A DNA stretch of 43,287 nucleotides from an uncultured Alphaproteobacteria bacterium (GCA_910585375.1 CAJUCZ010000016.1:1-43287); one strand, 5' to 3'; counted from the first letter of the stretch, positions 8,661 to 16,112 are shown. Numbers and translations: made by a program. Notes: generated from the letters alone by a model not told the origin.

Positions 8661-8665
8661 ATGTC

Positions 8666-8694
8666 ACTATACCATAAGAAAACGCAAGAGTCAA
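8666..8694 (-). promoter_or_regulatory. Sigma-70-type promoter of Cys-rich gene 1
   Basis: On the minus strand, -35 TTGACT (8694-8689), a 17-bp spacer and -10 TATAGT (8671-8666). Transcription would start near 8659, giving a leader of about 175 nt. Confidence 0.8.
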
Positions 8695-8801
8695 CATATA
8701 ATGAAAAGATGGGTGGAGATTTTGGGCAGGGGGATGAGAAAGCAGAGGGGATTTTGGCTAAAGTAAACGCGGCATAAATAATTTCAGGCGGATAAAGAAG
8801 T

Positions 8802-8832
8802 AAACCCCGTCATTGTAAATAACGGGGTTTTG
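8802..8832. terminator. Terminator after Cys-rich gene 2
   Basis: The stem AAACCCCGT (8802-8810) with AACGGGGTTT (8821-8830) lies just after the stop codon of the minus-strand gene at 8844. The T-run is short on both strands (GGTTTTGATT on the plus strand). Confidence 0.65.
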
Positions 8833-8843
8833 ATTAAACAATA

Positions 8844-10058
8844 TTAGCCGTTAACATTGAAAAGGTTATCATCTCTGCCTGAACAGAAGTAAATGGAATA
8901 CCCGCTGTAACCACCGCCGCAATAAACATTGGTTACAAAGTAACATCCACCACCCAAACGGCTGCACGGTTGAGCATAAGTATTACAGATTGAGTGTGAC
9001 ATATTGTCACAGCAGAAACGATACCCGGTGTAACAATAGTAGTCTTCACAACTTCTGCCCAAATTGCTGCCGTTTCCTGTATAAACTACCGGACAGGTGC
9101 TTTCACTGGAACTTCCGCCTCCTCCGGAAGAGCACCCTGAACCGCCACAACGCGTGTCACAAGATTCAATAGACCCATCCGTACAGCAATCACCATGGCA
9201 GGTTGAATGAACGGAGCACCAGTTAGAAGAAGATGAGTTACAGCAAGATGCACATCTTGTACAGGTTCCGCCACAACCGTCAGAAACTGTAGTTGTACCG
9301 CAAGAACATCCGGACTGATTTGTACAGCTTGGTGTGCAGCATGATTGATAAGGATAATAACATGTTTTTGTTCCGCATCCGTTACGGGTCGACCCGCCAC
9401 AACCTCCGGGGTTGGAAGTCGAAGTTCCGGACGGACAGTTCATGTTGCAGGTGTAGTAGCAGGCATACTCGCAGCCGTCGGTACCGTTCGTGCCATAAGA
9501 TGAAGAGGACAGCGAAGTATAAGCCGGACAACCGGATGGCTTGCAACATGTTCCGTAAGAAGAATCATAGGAGCAGCGGCCGGAGTTCTTTTTAAGCTTC
9601 TGACCTGACGGACAAGTCTTGGTAAAACCGGTTTCCTTACATGCGCGGTCATTGTCTCTTTTACAACCTTTGTAAAGGGAACCGTAACTCGGACAAGGCT
9701 GGTCAACATAGTTCGGGATGGAACATGATGTTGTATTATAACCGTTTTGCTTACACCAAGTCTGAGCATCGCATTTAAGATAATGATCATCCCGGTTACA
9801 TTCCGCAACTTTAGCATAATACTGGGGACATTGACCTGAAGCGTAATAGGTAAAGCCTTTGCTTTCACAAAAGGCAGTATCTTCGTTCATATTCATGTTC
9901 CCGCCACCGCCGTTCATCACGTCTTCATCCTGACAATCAGGCAGGAAGCAGACACCTGCAAAGGCAGAAGAAGGCGGGAGAAGGACCGAGAAAGCGGCGG
10001 CAACAGCAAAGATTGACACCGCAGAGTTTAATTTCATGTGTAGCATAGTGTGTTTCAT
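8844..10058 (-). CDS. Cysteine-rich secreted protein, FLPD family, copy 2
   Basis: Paralogue of the gene at 7425-8483, about 404 aa. A signal peptide (SAVSIFAVAAAFSVLLPPSSAFA) ends just before GVCFLPDCQDED. The N-terminal two thirds match copy 1 almost residue for residue. The stretch after YYPYQSCC differs: it is longer, with added Ser/Cys modules (CCNSSSSNWCSVHSTCHGDC) and a Gly/Ser run. The C-terminal block (NLGR, FCCDNMSHSIC, NVYCGGGYSGYSI) is again shared. The start at 10058 is chosen because GGGAGG lies upstream and MKHTMLHMKL aligns with copy 1. An in-frame ATG at 10100 falls inside the leader hairpin and is not credible. Function unknown. Confidence 0.85.
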   Translation of the reverse strand: MKHTMLHMKLNSAVSIFAVAAAFSVLLPPSSAFAGVCFLPDCQDEDVMNGGGGNMNMNEDTAFCESKGFTYYASGQCPQYYAKVAECNRDDHYLKCDAQTWCKQNGYNTTSCSIPNYVDQPCPSYGSLYKGCKRDNDRACKETGFTKTCPSGQKLKKNSGRCSYDSSYGTCCKPSGCPAYTSLSSSSYGTNGTDGCEYACYYTCNMNCPSGTSTSNPGGCGGSTRNGCGTKTCYYPYQSCCTPSCTNQSGCSCGTTTVSDGCGGTCTRCASCCNSSSSNWCSVHSTCHGDCCTDGSIESCDTRCGGSGCSSGGGGSSSESTCPVVYTGNGSNLGRSCEDYYCYTGYRFCCDNMSHSICNTYAQPCSRLGGGCYFVTNVYCGGGYSGYSIYFCSGRDDNLFNVNG

Positions 10059-10255
10059 TTTCGGTCTCCTCCCATAATAAAAATTCTTTTCAAAGCACAT
10101 ACTTCGTCATAATTTACCGCCGAAGCATTGCGGGTCTCCGGGCACCTCCAAAACCGATCGCTGCCGGAGCATTACGGTCCTTGGAGCAGGGAGCTCCGGT
10201 CTCTAAGCCGATGAAAGAAGAGACCGGAGAAATGAACTCAAAAGAGTATCATTAA
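10059..10255 (-). ncRNA. Structured 5' leader of Cys-rich gene 2 (motif copy 2)
   Basis: A leader of about 195 nt from the promoter at 10261-10289 to the AUG. The proximal part matches the leader of gene 1: AGCGAUCGGUUU, a G-rich stem, a terminal hairpin CGAAG-UAUGUG-CUUUG (10106-10091), then nearly identical sequence to the Shine-Dalgarno. The distal half is unrelated to copy 1 and forms its own hairpin (GGUCUC / GAGACC, about 10224-10198). The shared proximal part therefore marks the functional core. Confidence 0.6.
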
Positions 10256-10260
10256 AAATT

Positions 10261-10289
10261 ATAATAGCATAAAGCAAGGGCGTTGTCAA
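10261..10289 (-). promoter_or_regulatory. Sigma-70-type promoter of Cys-rich gene 2
   Basis: On the minus strand, -35 TTGACA (10289-10284), a 17-bp spacer and -10 TATTAT (10266-10261). This places the transcript start near 10254. Confidence 0.75.
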
Positions 10290-10471
10290 TACCGCTTGAG
10301 GCGTGAGGTATGTATTTCGTCAAAAACGTGGATTATCAAGAGCTTTCTAGACAATTAATAGAATATGAAATCTCTAATATAAGCAAAATCTGTAAAATTA
10401 ATCCCTACCGAATATACAAATCAAAAAACATTTTTAGCTGATTTTTATACAATGAAACTAACTTTTCAAAT
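10290..10471. other. Gene-free AT-rich spacer
   Basis: About 180 bases upstream of the Cys-rich gene promoter, with short ORFs only and no recognisable site. It separates that promoter from the terminator of the rsfS transcript. Confidence 0.6.
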
Positions 10472-10473
10472 AA

Positions 10474-10515
10474 TAAAAAAATACCGGAAAACATTATATT
10501 CTTTCCGGTATATAT
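10474..10515 (-). terminator. Terminator of the rplU-rpmA-obgE-rsfS transcript
   Basis: On the minus strand the stem ATACCGGAAA (10511-10502) pairs perfectly with TTTCCGGTAT (10490-10481) and is followed by a T-run of 7 bases. It lies about 270 bases past the rsfS stop codon, so the 3' untranslated region would include motif copies 3 and 4. Confidence 0.8.
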
Positions 10516-10602
10516 TTTATAATAAAAACGTCGAAACAAAAAGAAACTATAAACGACCAATTGCAGATAATTAAAACTTCACCTGTACCCACCTGCAAAA
10601 CA

Positions 10603-10665
10603 ATGGCCCAAGCACATTCTTGGCCACATTTCCCGTTGGTGCACAGCAGATCTCAATGTGCCGCA
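10603..10665 (-). ncRNA. Structured RNA motif copy 3 (partial)
   Basis: On the minus strand the hairpin CCAAG-AAUGUG-CUUGG (10623-10608) has the same loop as the leader motifs but a stem changed on both sides (C-A to C-G type changes that keep pairing). CAGUUU and a GAGAUC-type segment lie upstream in the same order as in the other copies. It lies in the long 3' untranslated region after rsfS. Confidence 0.5.
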
Positions 10666-10689
10666 TAAACTGAGCGCCACCCCTCACTC

Positions 10690-10795
10690 AGGCTTCAAAG
10701 CACATTCTCTATCATAAACCCTGTCATAGCAACGCGCCTCTAGGGCAATATGCTTCCAATATGCCGCGCACCTGCCGTGCAGGTTATTTGGAGGC
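10690..10795 (-). ncRNA. Structured RNA motif copy 4, overlapping the rsfS 3' end
   Basis: On the minus strand it contains UUGCCCUAGAGGCGCGUUGCUAUG and the terminal hairpin UAGAG-AAUGUG-CUUUG (10711-10696), as in the other copies. CGCGCCTC at the very end of the rsfS reading frame (about 10797-10790) is complementary to GAGGCGCG (10741-10734), so the structure would embrace the rsfS stop codon. Confidence 0.5.
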
Positions 10796-11155
10796 GCGGA
10801 TTTCCGCTACTGAACTCCACATTTTTTCCAGATTGTAAAAATCACGAACTTCCGGTTTGAAAATATGAACAATCACGTCAAAGGCGTCAATCAACACCCA
10901 GTCAGCTTTTTCTTCGCCTTCGGAAGTTGATGCAAAACCCGATTCTTTAAGTTTCATCTGAACATGCTCCGCCAGAGCAGCCACATGGCGTTGGGAAGTG
11001 CCGCTGGCAACAACCATATAGCTGGCAATTGAGGTCTTTCCCTTCAAATCAATTGTTACGACATCGTCTGCTTTATTGTCTTCCAATGTATCAACAATAA
11101 TTTTCAAAACCTGTTCATCAGTATTTTCCGCACTTGCAATAGTATTTTTCTTCAC
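10784..11155 (-). CDS. rsfS: Ribosome silencing factor RsfS
   Basis: RsfS (Iojap/DUF143), 123 aa, binds ribosomal protein L14 on the 50S subunit and blocks 30S joining when nutrients are short. Typical family segments are present: DDVVTIDLKGKTSIASYMVV, ASGTSQRHVAALAEHV, ADWVLIDAFDVIVHIF and the end motif RDFYNLEKMW. The GTG start is supported by AAGGAG eight bases upstream. It follows obgE by 16 bp, so it belongs to the rplU-rpmA-obgE unit. In many bacteria rsfS is next to rlmH or nadD; here rlmH is 4 kb away. Its last codons can pair with the structured RNA motif just downstream. Confidence 0.95.
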   Translation of the reverse strand: MKKNTIASAENTDEQVLKIIVDTLEDNKADDVVTIDLKGKTSIASYMVVASGTSQRHVAALAEHVQMKLKESGFASTSEGEEKADWVLIDAFDVIVHIFKPEVRDFYNLEKMWSSVAEIRASK

Positions 11156-11171
11156 GCAATTTACTCCTTAA

Positions 11172-12230
11172 TTAATCCAATGGCGACCACGGGCTGCATA
11201 CTTTTTCTTCCGCAGAAACAATATCTTCCGTTTTGGCCTTGCGGTCGCGCGAAATAAATTTGCTCAAATCTCTCAGACAGTCATAAACGCCTTGTTTGGC
11301 AACGGCTGAAATATTGAAAACTTTTTTGCCGGCAGCATCTTCCAAAGCCATCGTTTTTTCTTTAATTTCTTTGTCGGTGAGTGCATCGCATTTATTCAAA
11401 GCAATAACTTCCGGCTTGTTTTTCATCTTGTCGTTATAAAGGTCAAGCTCTTTGCGAATCGCCTTGTATGCACCAACCACATCATCCTGCGTCGCATCTA
11501 TCAGATGCAAAAAGGCGGCACAACGTTCCACATGCTTCAAAAAGCGGTCACCCAAACCAACGCCTTCGTGCGCACCTTCAATCAGTCCCGGAATATCGGC
11601 AATGACAACTTCATAATTGTCAACCCATGCCACCCCCAAATTCGGATGCAAAGTTGTAAAAGGATAATCGGCAATCTTCGGACGAGCTTGTGTTACTGAA
11701 GATAAAAACGTTGACTTTCCTGCATTCGGCAATCCGATTAAGCCGATGTCGGCAATCAGCTTAAGACGCAGCCATACCCAGCGTTCTTCTCCGGGCCATC
11801 CCGGTTCGGCATAACGCGGCGCCTGATTGGTTGAAGTTTTGAATTTGGCATTTCCGCGGCCTCCGTCCCCGCCTTTGGCAATCAGATAAGTCTGCCCCGG
11901 CGTGACCATGTCGACAATAACCGTCTCCCCGTCTTCGTCAAGAATTTCAGTCCCGACCGGAACCTTAATGACAATCGTATCGCCCTTGGCGCCGGATTTG
12001 TCCGATCCCATGCCGTTTCCGCCGCGTTTGGCCTTAAAATGCTGATGATAACGAAAATCAATCAGCGTGTTGAGATTGTCAACCGCCTCAAAAATCACGT
12101 CGCCGCCTTTTGCGCCGTCCCCACCGTTCGGGCCGCCGAATTCAATATATTTTTCTCTGCGGAAAGAGACGCATCCGGCCCCGCCGTCGCCTGATTTTAC
12201 AAATATTTTCGCCTGATCCAAAAACTTCAT
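11172..12230 (-). CDS. obgE: GTPase Obg/CgtA
   Basis: Essential GTPase that binds the 50S subunit and links ribosome assembly to stress and growth. The N-terminal glycine-rich Obg fold (residues 1-158, SGDGGAGCVSFRREKY, GGDGGRGN) precedes the G domain with G1 GLPNAGKST (166-174), G2 about TT in the YPFTTLHP loop, G3 DIPG and G4 NKCD. The 352 aa length is typical for an Obg without the long C-terminal extension. It follows rplU and rpmA, the classic order. The Shine-Dalgarno is weak and a terminator-like hairpin lies upstream, so obgE may have lower or separate expression. Confidence 0.97.
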   Translation of the reverse strand: MKFLDQAKIFVKSGDGGAGCVSFRREKYIEFGGPNGGDGAKGGDVIFEAVDNLNTLIDFRYHQHFKAKRGGNGMGSDKSGAKGDTIVIKVPVGTEILDEDGETVIVDMVTPGQTYLIAKGGDGGRGNAKFKTSTNQAPRYAEPGWPGEERWVWLRLKLIADIGLIGLPNAGKSTFLSSVTQARPKIADYPFTTLHPNLGVAWVDNYEVVIADIPGLIEGAHEGVGLGDRFLKHVERCAAFLHLIDATQDDVVGAYKAIRKELDLYNDKMKNKPEVIALNKCDALTDKEIKEKTMALEDAAGKKVFNISAVAKQGVYDCLRDLSKFISRDRKAKTEDIVSAEEKVCSPWSPLD

Positions 12231-12278
12231 GTTTTTACTTTTTTAGTTGTCGTTGTTACTAAAGATAACGCCTGATTT

Positions 12279-12310
12279 TATAAAAGTAAAGGGGATGTTG
12301 TCACACCCCC
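12279..12310 (-). terminator. Hairpin between rpmA and obgE
   Basis: On the minus strand GGGG(GTG)...CATCCCC (12310-12291) is followed by TTTACTTTTATAAAAT. It lies after the rpmA stop codon and could partly terminate transcription so that L21 and L27 are made in excess of Obg. Confidence 0.6.
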
Positions 12311-12337
12311 TCCGCCTTTTGATTATTTTCTTAAAGC

Positions 12338-12592
12338 TTACTCGGTAACTACGGAAACGTAAGTTCTGTTGTTGGCTTTTTTAGAAAATTCTACTTTACC
12401 GGAAGCAACGGCAAAAATAGTGTGGTCTTTACCCATTCCGACGTTAGCGCCCGGATGATACTGGGTACCGCGTTGACGGACGATAATGTTACCCGGCATA
12501 ACGCTTTCGCCGCCGAATTTCTTAACGCCCAAACGACGTCCTTCAGAATCGCGTCCGTTATTAGAACTACCGCCAGACTTTTTATGTGCCAT
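12338..12592 (-). CDS. rpmA: 50S ribosomal protein L27
   Basis: Ribosomal protein L27, 84 aa, whose N-terminal tail reaches the peptidyl-transferase centre. The N terminus MAHKKSGGSSNNGRDSEGRR and the block GGESVMPGNIIVRQRGTQYH are diagnostic. The start MAHKK needs no cleavage, as in Gram-negative bacteria. AAGGAG lies eight bases before the ATG. It is co-transcribed with rplU, 22 bp upstream. Confidence 0.98.
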   Translation of the reverse strand: MAHKKSGGSSNNGRDSEGRRLGVKKFGGESVMPGNIIVRQRGTQYHPGANVGMGKDHTIFAVASGKVEFSKKANNRTYVSVVTE

Positions 12593-12614
12593 GATTAATT
12601 CTCCTTAAATACTC

Positions 12615-12917
12615 TTATTTACCACAGATATCGGTGATTTTAACCAAAGTGATATCTTGTCTGTGGCCGTTCTTGCGACGATAATTTTGTCTTCTTTTCT
12701 TTTTGAAAACAATAATCTTTGCATCTCTGGCCTGTTTGATAACGGTAGCTTTAACGCTGGCGCCGGCAATCATCGGAGTGCCATAAGTATCGTCCAATGC
12801 TAAAACCTCGTTAAAAACGACTTCAGAACCTTCGTTACCGGCAATTTTTTCAATTTTCAATACATCGCCGGATGCAACTTTATATTGTTTTCCGCCTGTT
12901 TTAATTACTGCGTACAT
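12615..12917 (-). CDS. rplU: 50S ribosomal protein L21
   Basis: Ribosomal protein L21, 100 aa, a 23S rRNA-binding protein of the large subunit. Typical segments are MYAVIKTGGKQYKV at the start, FKKKRRQNYRRKNGHRQ and the end motif TLVKITDI. A GTG nine bases earlier (12926) would add MKK, but the ATG at 12917 gives the canonical family start and lies a proper distance after AAGG. A clear promoter lies at 12958-12985. Confidence 0.97.
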   Translation of the reverse strand: MYAVIKTGGKQYKVASGDVLKIEKIAGNEGSEVVFNEVLALDDTYGTPMIAGASVKATVIKQARDAKIIVFKKKRRQNYRRKNGHRQDITLVKITDICGK

Positions 12918-12957
12918 TTTTTTCACCTTATCATTTTAAACATAAAACGTTGATTGC

Positions 12958-12985
12958 AATATACATAAGTTTTTTCTGCTGTCAA
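12958..12985 (-). promoter_or_regulatory. Promoter of rplU-rpmA-obgE-rsfS
   Basis: On the minus strand, -35 TTGACA (12985-12980), a 16-bp spacer and -10 TATATT (12963-12958), about 40 bases before the rplU ATG. Confidence 0.8.
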
Positions 12986-13008
12986 CAGAAATCTCAAGAA
13001 AATCTCAC

Positions 13009-13560
13009 TTATTTATGATTCTTTTTTTGTTTTTTGAGGATTCTGTAAAATTCCGGTTTCATAAAGCGCCCCTGCCAAATGCCTTTTCGGTGCTTTTGTG
13101 CTGACTTCTCGGCTTCGTCAAAAGCATGGGTGTAGCGTTTATAAGCCACGGCATGGCCTTCTTCGACCATTTTCCGGTTGATGTTGATGCCGTTGTCATA
13201 ACAAATGCAGACCGCACGGTGATATTTGTCGGTGGTAATCCGGTGACATTCCAGACGGGCGGAAACCATTTTTTCCAAAGCGCGCCGTGCCAGCTTGCCG
13301 CATGGATAAGGCGCATTTCCTGCATCATAGCATTCCTGAAAATACTCCGGCGCGTCAATCCCCTCAAGCCGGATTTCCGTTTTGCCGATAAAAATGCTGT
13401 CACCGTCAATGACTTTAATGTTTTTTCCTTTGGCGGCAATAATTTTTTCGGGGCGTTTGGCTTCTGGCCCAAAAAAAACTGAAGCGCCGGTCTCGGAACG
13501 GGCCGCAAAATAAGCCAGAAACATCAAAAAGCAAAAGCCGTATTTTGTAAACTCTTTCAT
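13009..13560 (-). CDS. Secreted thermonuclease-family (SNase) protein
   Basis: Staphylococcal-nuclease fold protein of about 183 aa, probably exported and cutting DNA or RNA in a calcium-dependent way. An N-terminal signal sequence (KYGFCFLMFLAYFAARSETG) precedes the domain. The catalytic pattern is complete: VIDGDS, IRLEGIDAPE (the Arg, Asp and Glu equivalent to R35, D40 and E43 of the S. aureus enzyme) and DKYHRAVCICY (R87 equivalent), then GHAVAYKRY. A TTG at 13653 in frame would hide the signal peptide, so the ATG at 13560 is preferred although no good Shine-Dalgarno is visible. It is divergent from the lipoprotein gene at 13682. Confidence 0.85.
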   Translation of the reverse strand: MKEFTKYGFCFLMFLAYFAARSETGASVFFGPEAKRPEKIIAAKGKNIKVIDGDSIFIGKTEIRLEGIDAPEYFQECYDAGNAPYPCGKLARRALEKMVSARLECHRITTDKYHRAVCICYDNGININRKMVEEGHAVAYKRYTHAFDEAEKSAQKHRKGIWQGRFMKPEFYRILKKQKKNHK

Positions 13561-13681
13561 GAGCCGCAAAATAGCGCGTAAACTTAAATTTTTGTTTAAT
13601 AACCTGAAAAAATGTTTTGGTTTTTGCAAATGTTTGGCATAAGATACTACCAAAGTTTGTTATTTAAAGGTAAGTAGAAAC

Positions 13682-14605
13682 GTGTTGAAGAAATTGTCAA
13701 AGACCGCCGCTCTGGCTTTAATCCTGCTGACTGTCAGCGGTTGCAACCGCAGTTTGAAAGATGTTTTGTCGGGAGATTTCGGTTTTAACGGCCGCGAATA
13801 TCCCGTTGCCGGTCTGCGGGCGCCGAGCTCCATTGTCGTTTGCCGCAGCAAGCAGTGCGCGCCGGCCAAACTCTCCATGTCGCGGGAATATATTTTTAAC
13901 AGCCTTTTGCACCTTTTTGAAAACAACAATCATCAGACAGCTCTGGTTTGCACGGCCAGTCCGGCCAGCCACACCTGTTTGGAAAACTATGTTCAGGCGC
14001 CGATACGGGTCGGCATTACACCTGCTTATATGTATATAGATTCGGTCAAAATTACCGATGTGATTATTGCCCGCGGCAATGAGAAAATCAATCTGGTGCT
14101 TAATTATAACCTGACCTATAACGGCCAGTCGCCGGATTGCGTCCCGTCCCGTTCGATTTTGTTTGCACGCAATGTCAACCATGTTTTGCTGGAAGATGCC
14201 GGCTATAACTGCAAAATGACGGCAATCGGCCAGACGACCGTTAAAAACGTTTTTTCCATTGACTATATTGATTTGGACTACGGCTATATCGGCGGCTACT
14301 ATTCCATCGGCTTGTCCGGTCCGGCTTATGGCGGCGGTACCGGATATATGATGTTACGCCTGCCGAATACGTCTTATCCGCTGAATCCTGTTTTGACCGA
14401 AAAGAAAAATCCGGTCAATGCGGCTAACAGTTATATGAATGCACCGAGCGTTTCCGGCAGCAGCCGTGCAACCGGCGGCTATTCTCAGGGTGGCGTTCAG
14501 ATTTTTCCGATAGCCAAAAAAGCGCCCGCGCCCTTGCCTGAAGCTGAACCCGAACCGGTTGCGTCATCGGAGGTGCCGGCGGAAAGCGCTCCGGCCGCGG
14601 AATAA
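13682..14605 (+). CDS. Putative lipoprotein of unknown function
   Basis: A 307 aa protein with a lipoprotein signal: basic start, hydrophobic core TAALALILLTV and lipobox VSGC, so Cys21 would be lipidated. The mature part has paired cysteines (CRSKQC, CTASPASHTC) and a Tyr/Gly-rich segment near 200-225 (DLDYGYIGGYYSIGLSGPAYGGG). It ends in a Pro/Ala/Glu-rich tail (PAPLPEAEPEPVASSEVP) that is probably disordered. The start is GTG with AAGG upstream. No family recognised. It converges on the next gene and shares its terminator. Confidence 0.8.
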   Translation: MLKKLSKTAALALILLTVSGCNRSLKDVLSGDFGFNGREYPVAGLRAPSSIVVCRSKQCAPAKLSMSREYIFNSLLHLFENNNHQTALVCTASPASHTCLENYVQAPIRVGITPAYMYIDSVKITDVIIARGNEKINLVLNYNLTYNGQSPDCVPSRSILFARNVNHVLLEDAGYNCKMTAIGQTTVKNVFSIDYIDLDYGYIGGYYSIGLSGPAYGGGTGYMMLRLPNTSYPLNPVLTEKKNPVNAANSYMNAPSVSGSSRATGGYSQGGVQIFPIAKKAPAPLPEAEPEPVASSEVPAESAPAAE

Positions 14606-14611
14606 TAAAAA

Positions 14612-14645
14612 ATCCCTGCAATCAAAAAGATTGCGGGGATTTTTA
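14612..14645. terminator. Bidirectional terminator
   Basis: The 12-bp stem ATCCCTGCAATC (14612-14623) with GATTGCGGGGAT (14629-14640) has one G-T pair. It is flanked by A-run on the left and TTTTA on the right, so it can end both convergent genes. It lies between the lipoprotein stop codon and the stop of the unknown gene at 14646. Confidence 0.9.
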
Positions 14646-15326
14646 TTAATTGCACTTTTTTGCGGCAGCCAGAATTTCGGCATAGGAAACCTGTGTCTTA
14701 TAGGTTTCAAGCACTTCTGTAATCTGTCCGGATCCATTGCCGTAACTGACGAGAGTCAGCGGCTTAATGTCATTATTTTCCACCACATAATAAAGAGAAC
14801 AATGCGGCATCGCATTCAATCTCATTCCGTAATAGGTGATGATAATAGCATGTGGAGCACAAACAGAAGCAAGCGTTTCAATGTCAAACATCCTCTTATC
14901 CAAAAAGCCGACTTTACTGCATTTTTTTCCAAAGCTGACGCCGAGTTCCACAAAATAAGAATCCTGATAAAGCCAGACCGTCGTAAAAAAAACACTGTTC
15001 AGATCAGAATACAAAAAATTATTTTCCAAAGAAGACAAAACCATTTCTTCCGGTTTTACCGGCTTTTTTAAGATTTTTTCCAAAGCGGCGGCAGCTTCCG
15101 CCCGATACAAAACCGGCTTGTCGGCATAACCGAGCAAAAGCGGCCTGTAATTCATGACGTTGTCGGCATGATAATGCGGCTCGATCGCCTTTTGGCGCTT
15201 TTCCCATGCCTGATAAGCGGCAATTTTCTTGGTGTTTTGTTCCACATGATACGCAATTCTCTGTTCTTGATATGCTTCTTTCAGGCTTGTTGCAAAGAAA
15301 GACAGTTTTTTAATAATATGATACAT
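14646..15326 (-). CDS. Hypothetical protein
   Basis: A 226 aa protein I do not recognise. The N terminus (residues 1-45) is basic and helical with no clear signal peptide. The rest alternates hydrophobic strands and polar turns (SVFFTTVWLYQDSYFVELGV, HAIIITYYGMRLN) and looks like a compact alpha/beta cytoplasmic fold. The start ATG lacks a visible Shine-Dalgarno, so a start within the first 40 residues is possible. It is divergent from rlmH. Base composition is like its neighbours. Confidence 0.75.
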   Translation of the reverse strand: MYHIIKKLSFFATSLKEAYQEQRIAYHVEQNTKKIAAYQAWEKRQKAIEPHYHADNVMNYRPLLLGYADKPVLYRAEAAAALEKILKKPVKPEEMVLSSLENNFLYSDLNSVFFTTVWLYQDSYFVELGVSFGKKCSKVGFLDKRMFDIETLASVCAPHAIIITYYGMRLNAMPHCSLYYVVENNDIKPLTLVSYGNGSGQITEVLETYKTQVSYAEILAAAKKCN

Positions 15327-15386
15327 ATAAATTAATAATTAGAATGTAAGAAAAAAATAGCACAAAAACAAAGAAAGTCAATGCTC

Positions 15387-15415
15387 TTGACAAGTCAGCC
15401 GCTGCTTTTTATGAT
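15387..15415 (+). promoter_or_regulatory. Promoter of rlmH
   Basis: -35 TTGACA (15387-15392), a 17-bp spacer and -10 TATGAT (15410-15415). Transcription from about 15422 excludes the in-frame ATG at 15381 as a start for rlmH. Confidence 0.8.
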
Positions 15416-15440
15416 AAGAAAAAACAAAACGGGCAAGAAA

Positions 15441-15881
15441 ATGAAAGTAACGGTTGTCGCCATTGGCAAATGCAAAAAAAATTCTCCCGAGGCGGAGATA
15501 ATTGCCGAATATATCAAGCGTTCGGCTTGGCAAGTCTGCATTAAAGAAGCGGACAATTCCACGCAGGCGGAAGAGGCAAAATTTTTGCAAAACGCCATTC
15601 CGGCAGGGGCAAAGGTCGTTGTGCTTGACGAACGCGGCGAAAATCTGAAAAGTCTGGAATTGGCACATAAAATTGAAAATTGGCAGATAAACGGCTGCTC
15701 GGAAATTTGTTTTTTAATCGGAGGTGCGGACGGACATCTGCCGGAAACCAGACAGCGGGCAGATTTGCTCTTGTCTTTCGGAAAGCTGACCCTGCCGCAT
15801 ATTCTGATGCGGGCGGTTCTGGCCGAACAAATTTATCGGATTCAAACCATAATCAATCATCATCCTTATCACCGCGAATAA
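15441..15881 (+). CDS. rlmH: 23S rRNA (pseudouridine-1915-N3)-methyltransferase RlmH
   Basis: SPOUT-class methyltransferase of about 146 aa that methylates pseudouridine 1915 of 23S rRNA in helix 69. Typical features are MKVTVVAIGKCKK at the start, VVVLDERGENLKS, the SAM-knot motif CFLIGGADGHLPE, and the end FGKLTLPHILMRAVLAEQIYR with NHHPYHRE. The start at 15441 matches the family and lies after the promoter at 15387-15415. RlmH acts on assembled 70S ribosomes, which fits functionally with rsfS nearby. The next downstream promoter (15889) belongs to the repeated element. Confidence 0.96.
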   Translation: MKVTVVAIGKCKKNSPEAEIIAEYIKRSAWQVCIKEADNSTQAEEAKFLQNAIPAGAKVVVLDERGENLKSLELAHKIENWQINGCSEICFLIGGADGHLPETRQRADLLLSFGKLTLPHILMRAVLAEQIYRIQTIINHHPYHRE

Positions 15882-15888
15882 TAAAGTC

Positions 15889-15916
15889 TTGCAAAATTTC
15901 CAGATTCATTTAATAT
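15889..15916 (+). promoter_or_regulatory. Promoter of repeated element copy A
   Basis: -35 TTGCAA (15889-15894), a 16-bp spacer and -10 TAATAT (15911-15916). Copy B has TTGCAA, the same 16-bp spacing and TATGAT at the equivalent place, which supports its use. Confidence 0.7.
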
Positions 15917-16105
15917 AGTCCACGCAGTCCGGAGACGGACTGTGGTGTCTGAAAAACATCTTACAGATTATCCACCATGAGGTGGAGTGTCCCCACATAA
16001 GCGTGCTCGCACGGCGAATAAGGATGACTGTGTCTGTACAGTTTTTCAGCTCCACCGCCAGGAAGGAAACTTCCGGCGGTTTTGTTTTAACAAAATAGTG
16101 GAGCA
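15917..16105 (+). ncRNA. Structured RNA of repeated element copy A
   Basis: Predicted helices: H1 CAGTCC/GGACTG (15925-15930, 15937-15942); P1 CTGAAAAAC/GTTTTTCAG (15949-15957, 16041-16049); P2 TACAGA/TCTGTA (15962-15967, 16033-16038); H3 CCACC/GGTGG (15972-15976, 15981-15985); H4 CGTG/CACG (16002-16005, 16010-16013). A G+C-rich hairpin CCGCC..GGCGG (16052-16079) is followed by TTTTGTTTT and resembles an intrinsic terminator. GCTCCAC (16049-16055) can also pair with GTGGAGC (16098-16104), hiding the Shine-Dalgarno of the next gene. P2, H4 and the last hairpin carry compensatory changes in copy B. Either a cis-acting leader or a free sRNA. Confidence 0.7.
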
Positions 16106-16112
16106 AAAAGAA

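Noticed and set aside
8526..8777. 83 aa plus-strand ORF
   Set aside because: It lies across the promoter and leader of the minus-strand Cys-rich gene 1 and has no ribosome site; its sequence is explained by the RNA structure.
10059..10100. Upstream ATG (10100) for Cys-rich gene 2
   Set aside because: The ATG is part of the UAUGUG loop of the leader hairpin, lacks a Shine-Dalgarno and would block the signal peptide.
15917..16105. Retron msr/msd or hammerhead-type ribozyme
   Set aside because: No reverse transcriptase adjoins it, and the CUGANGA/GAAA core of a hammerhead is absent.
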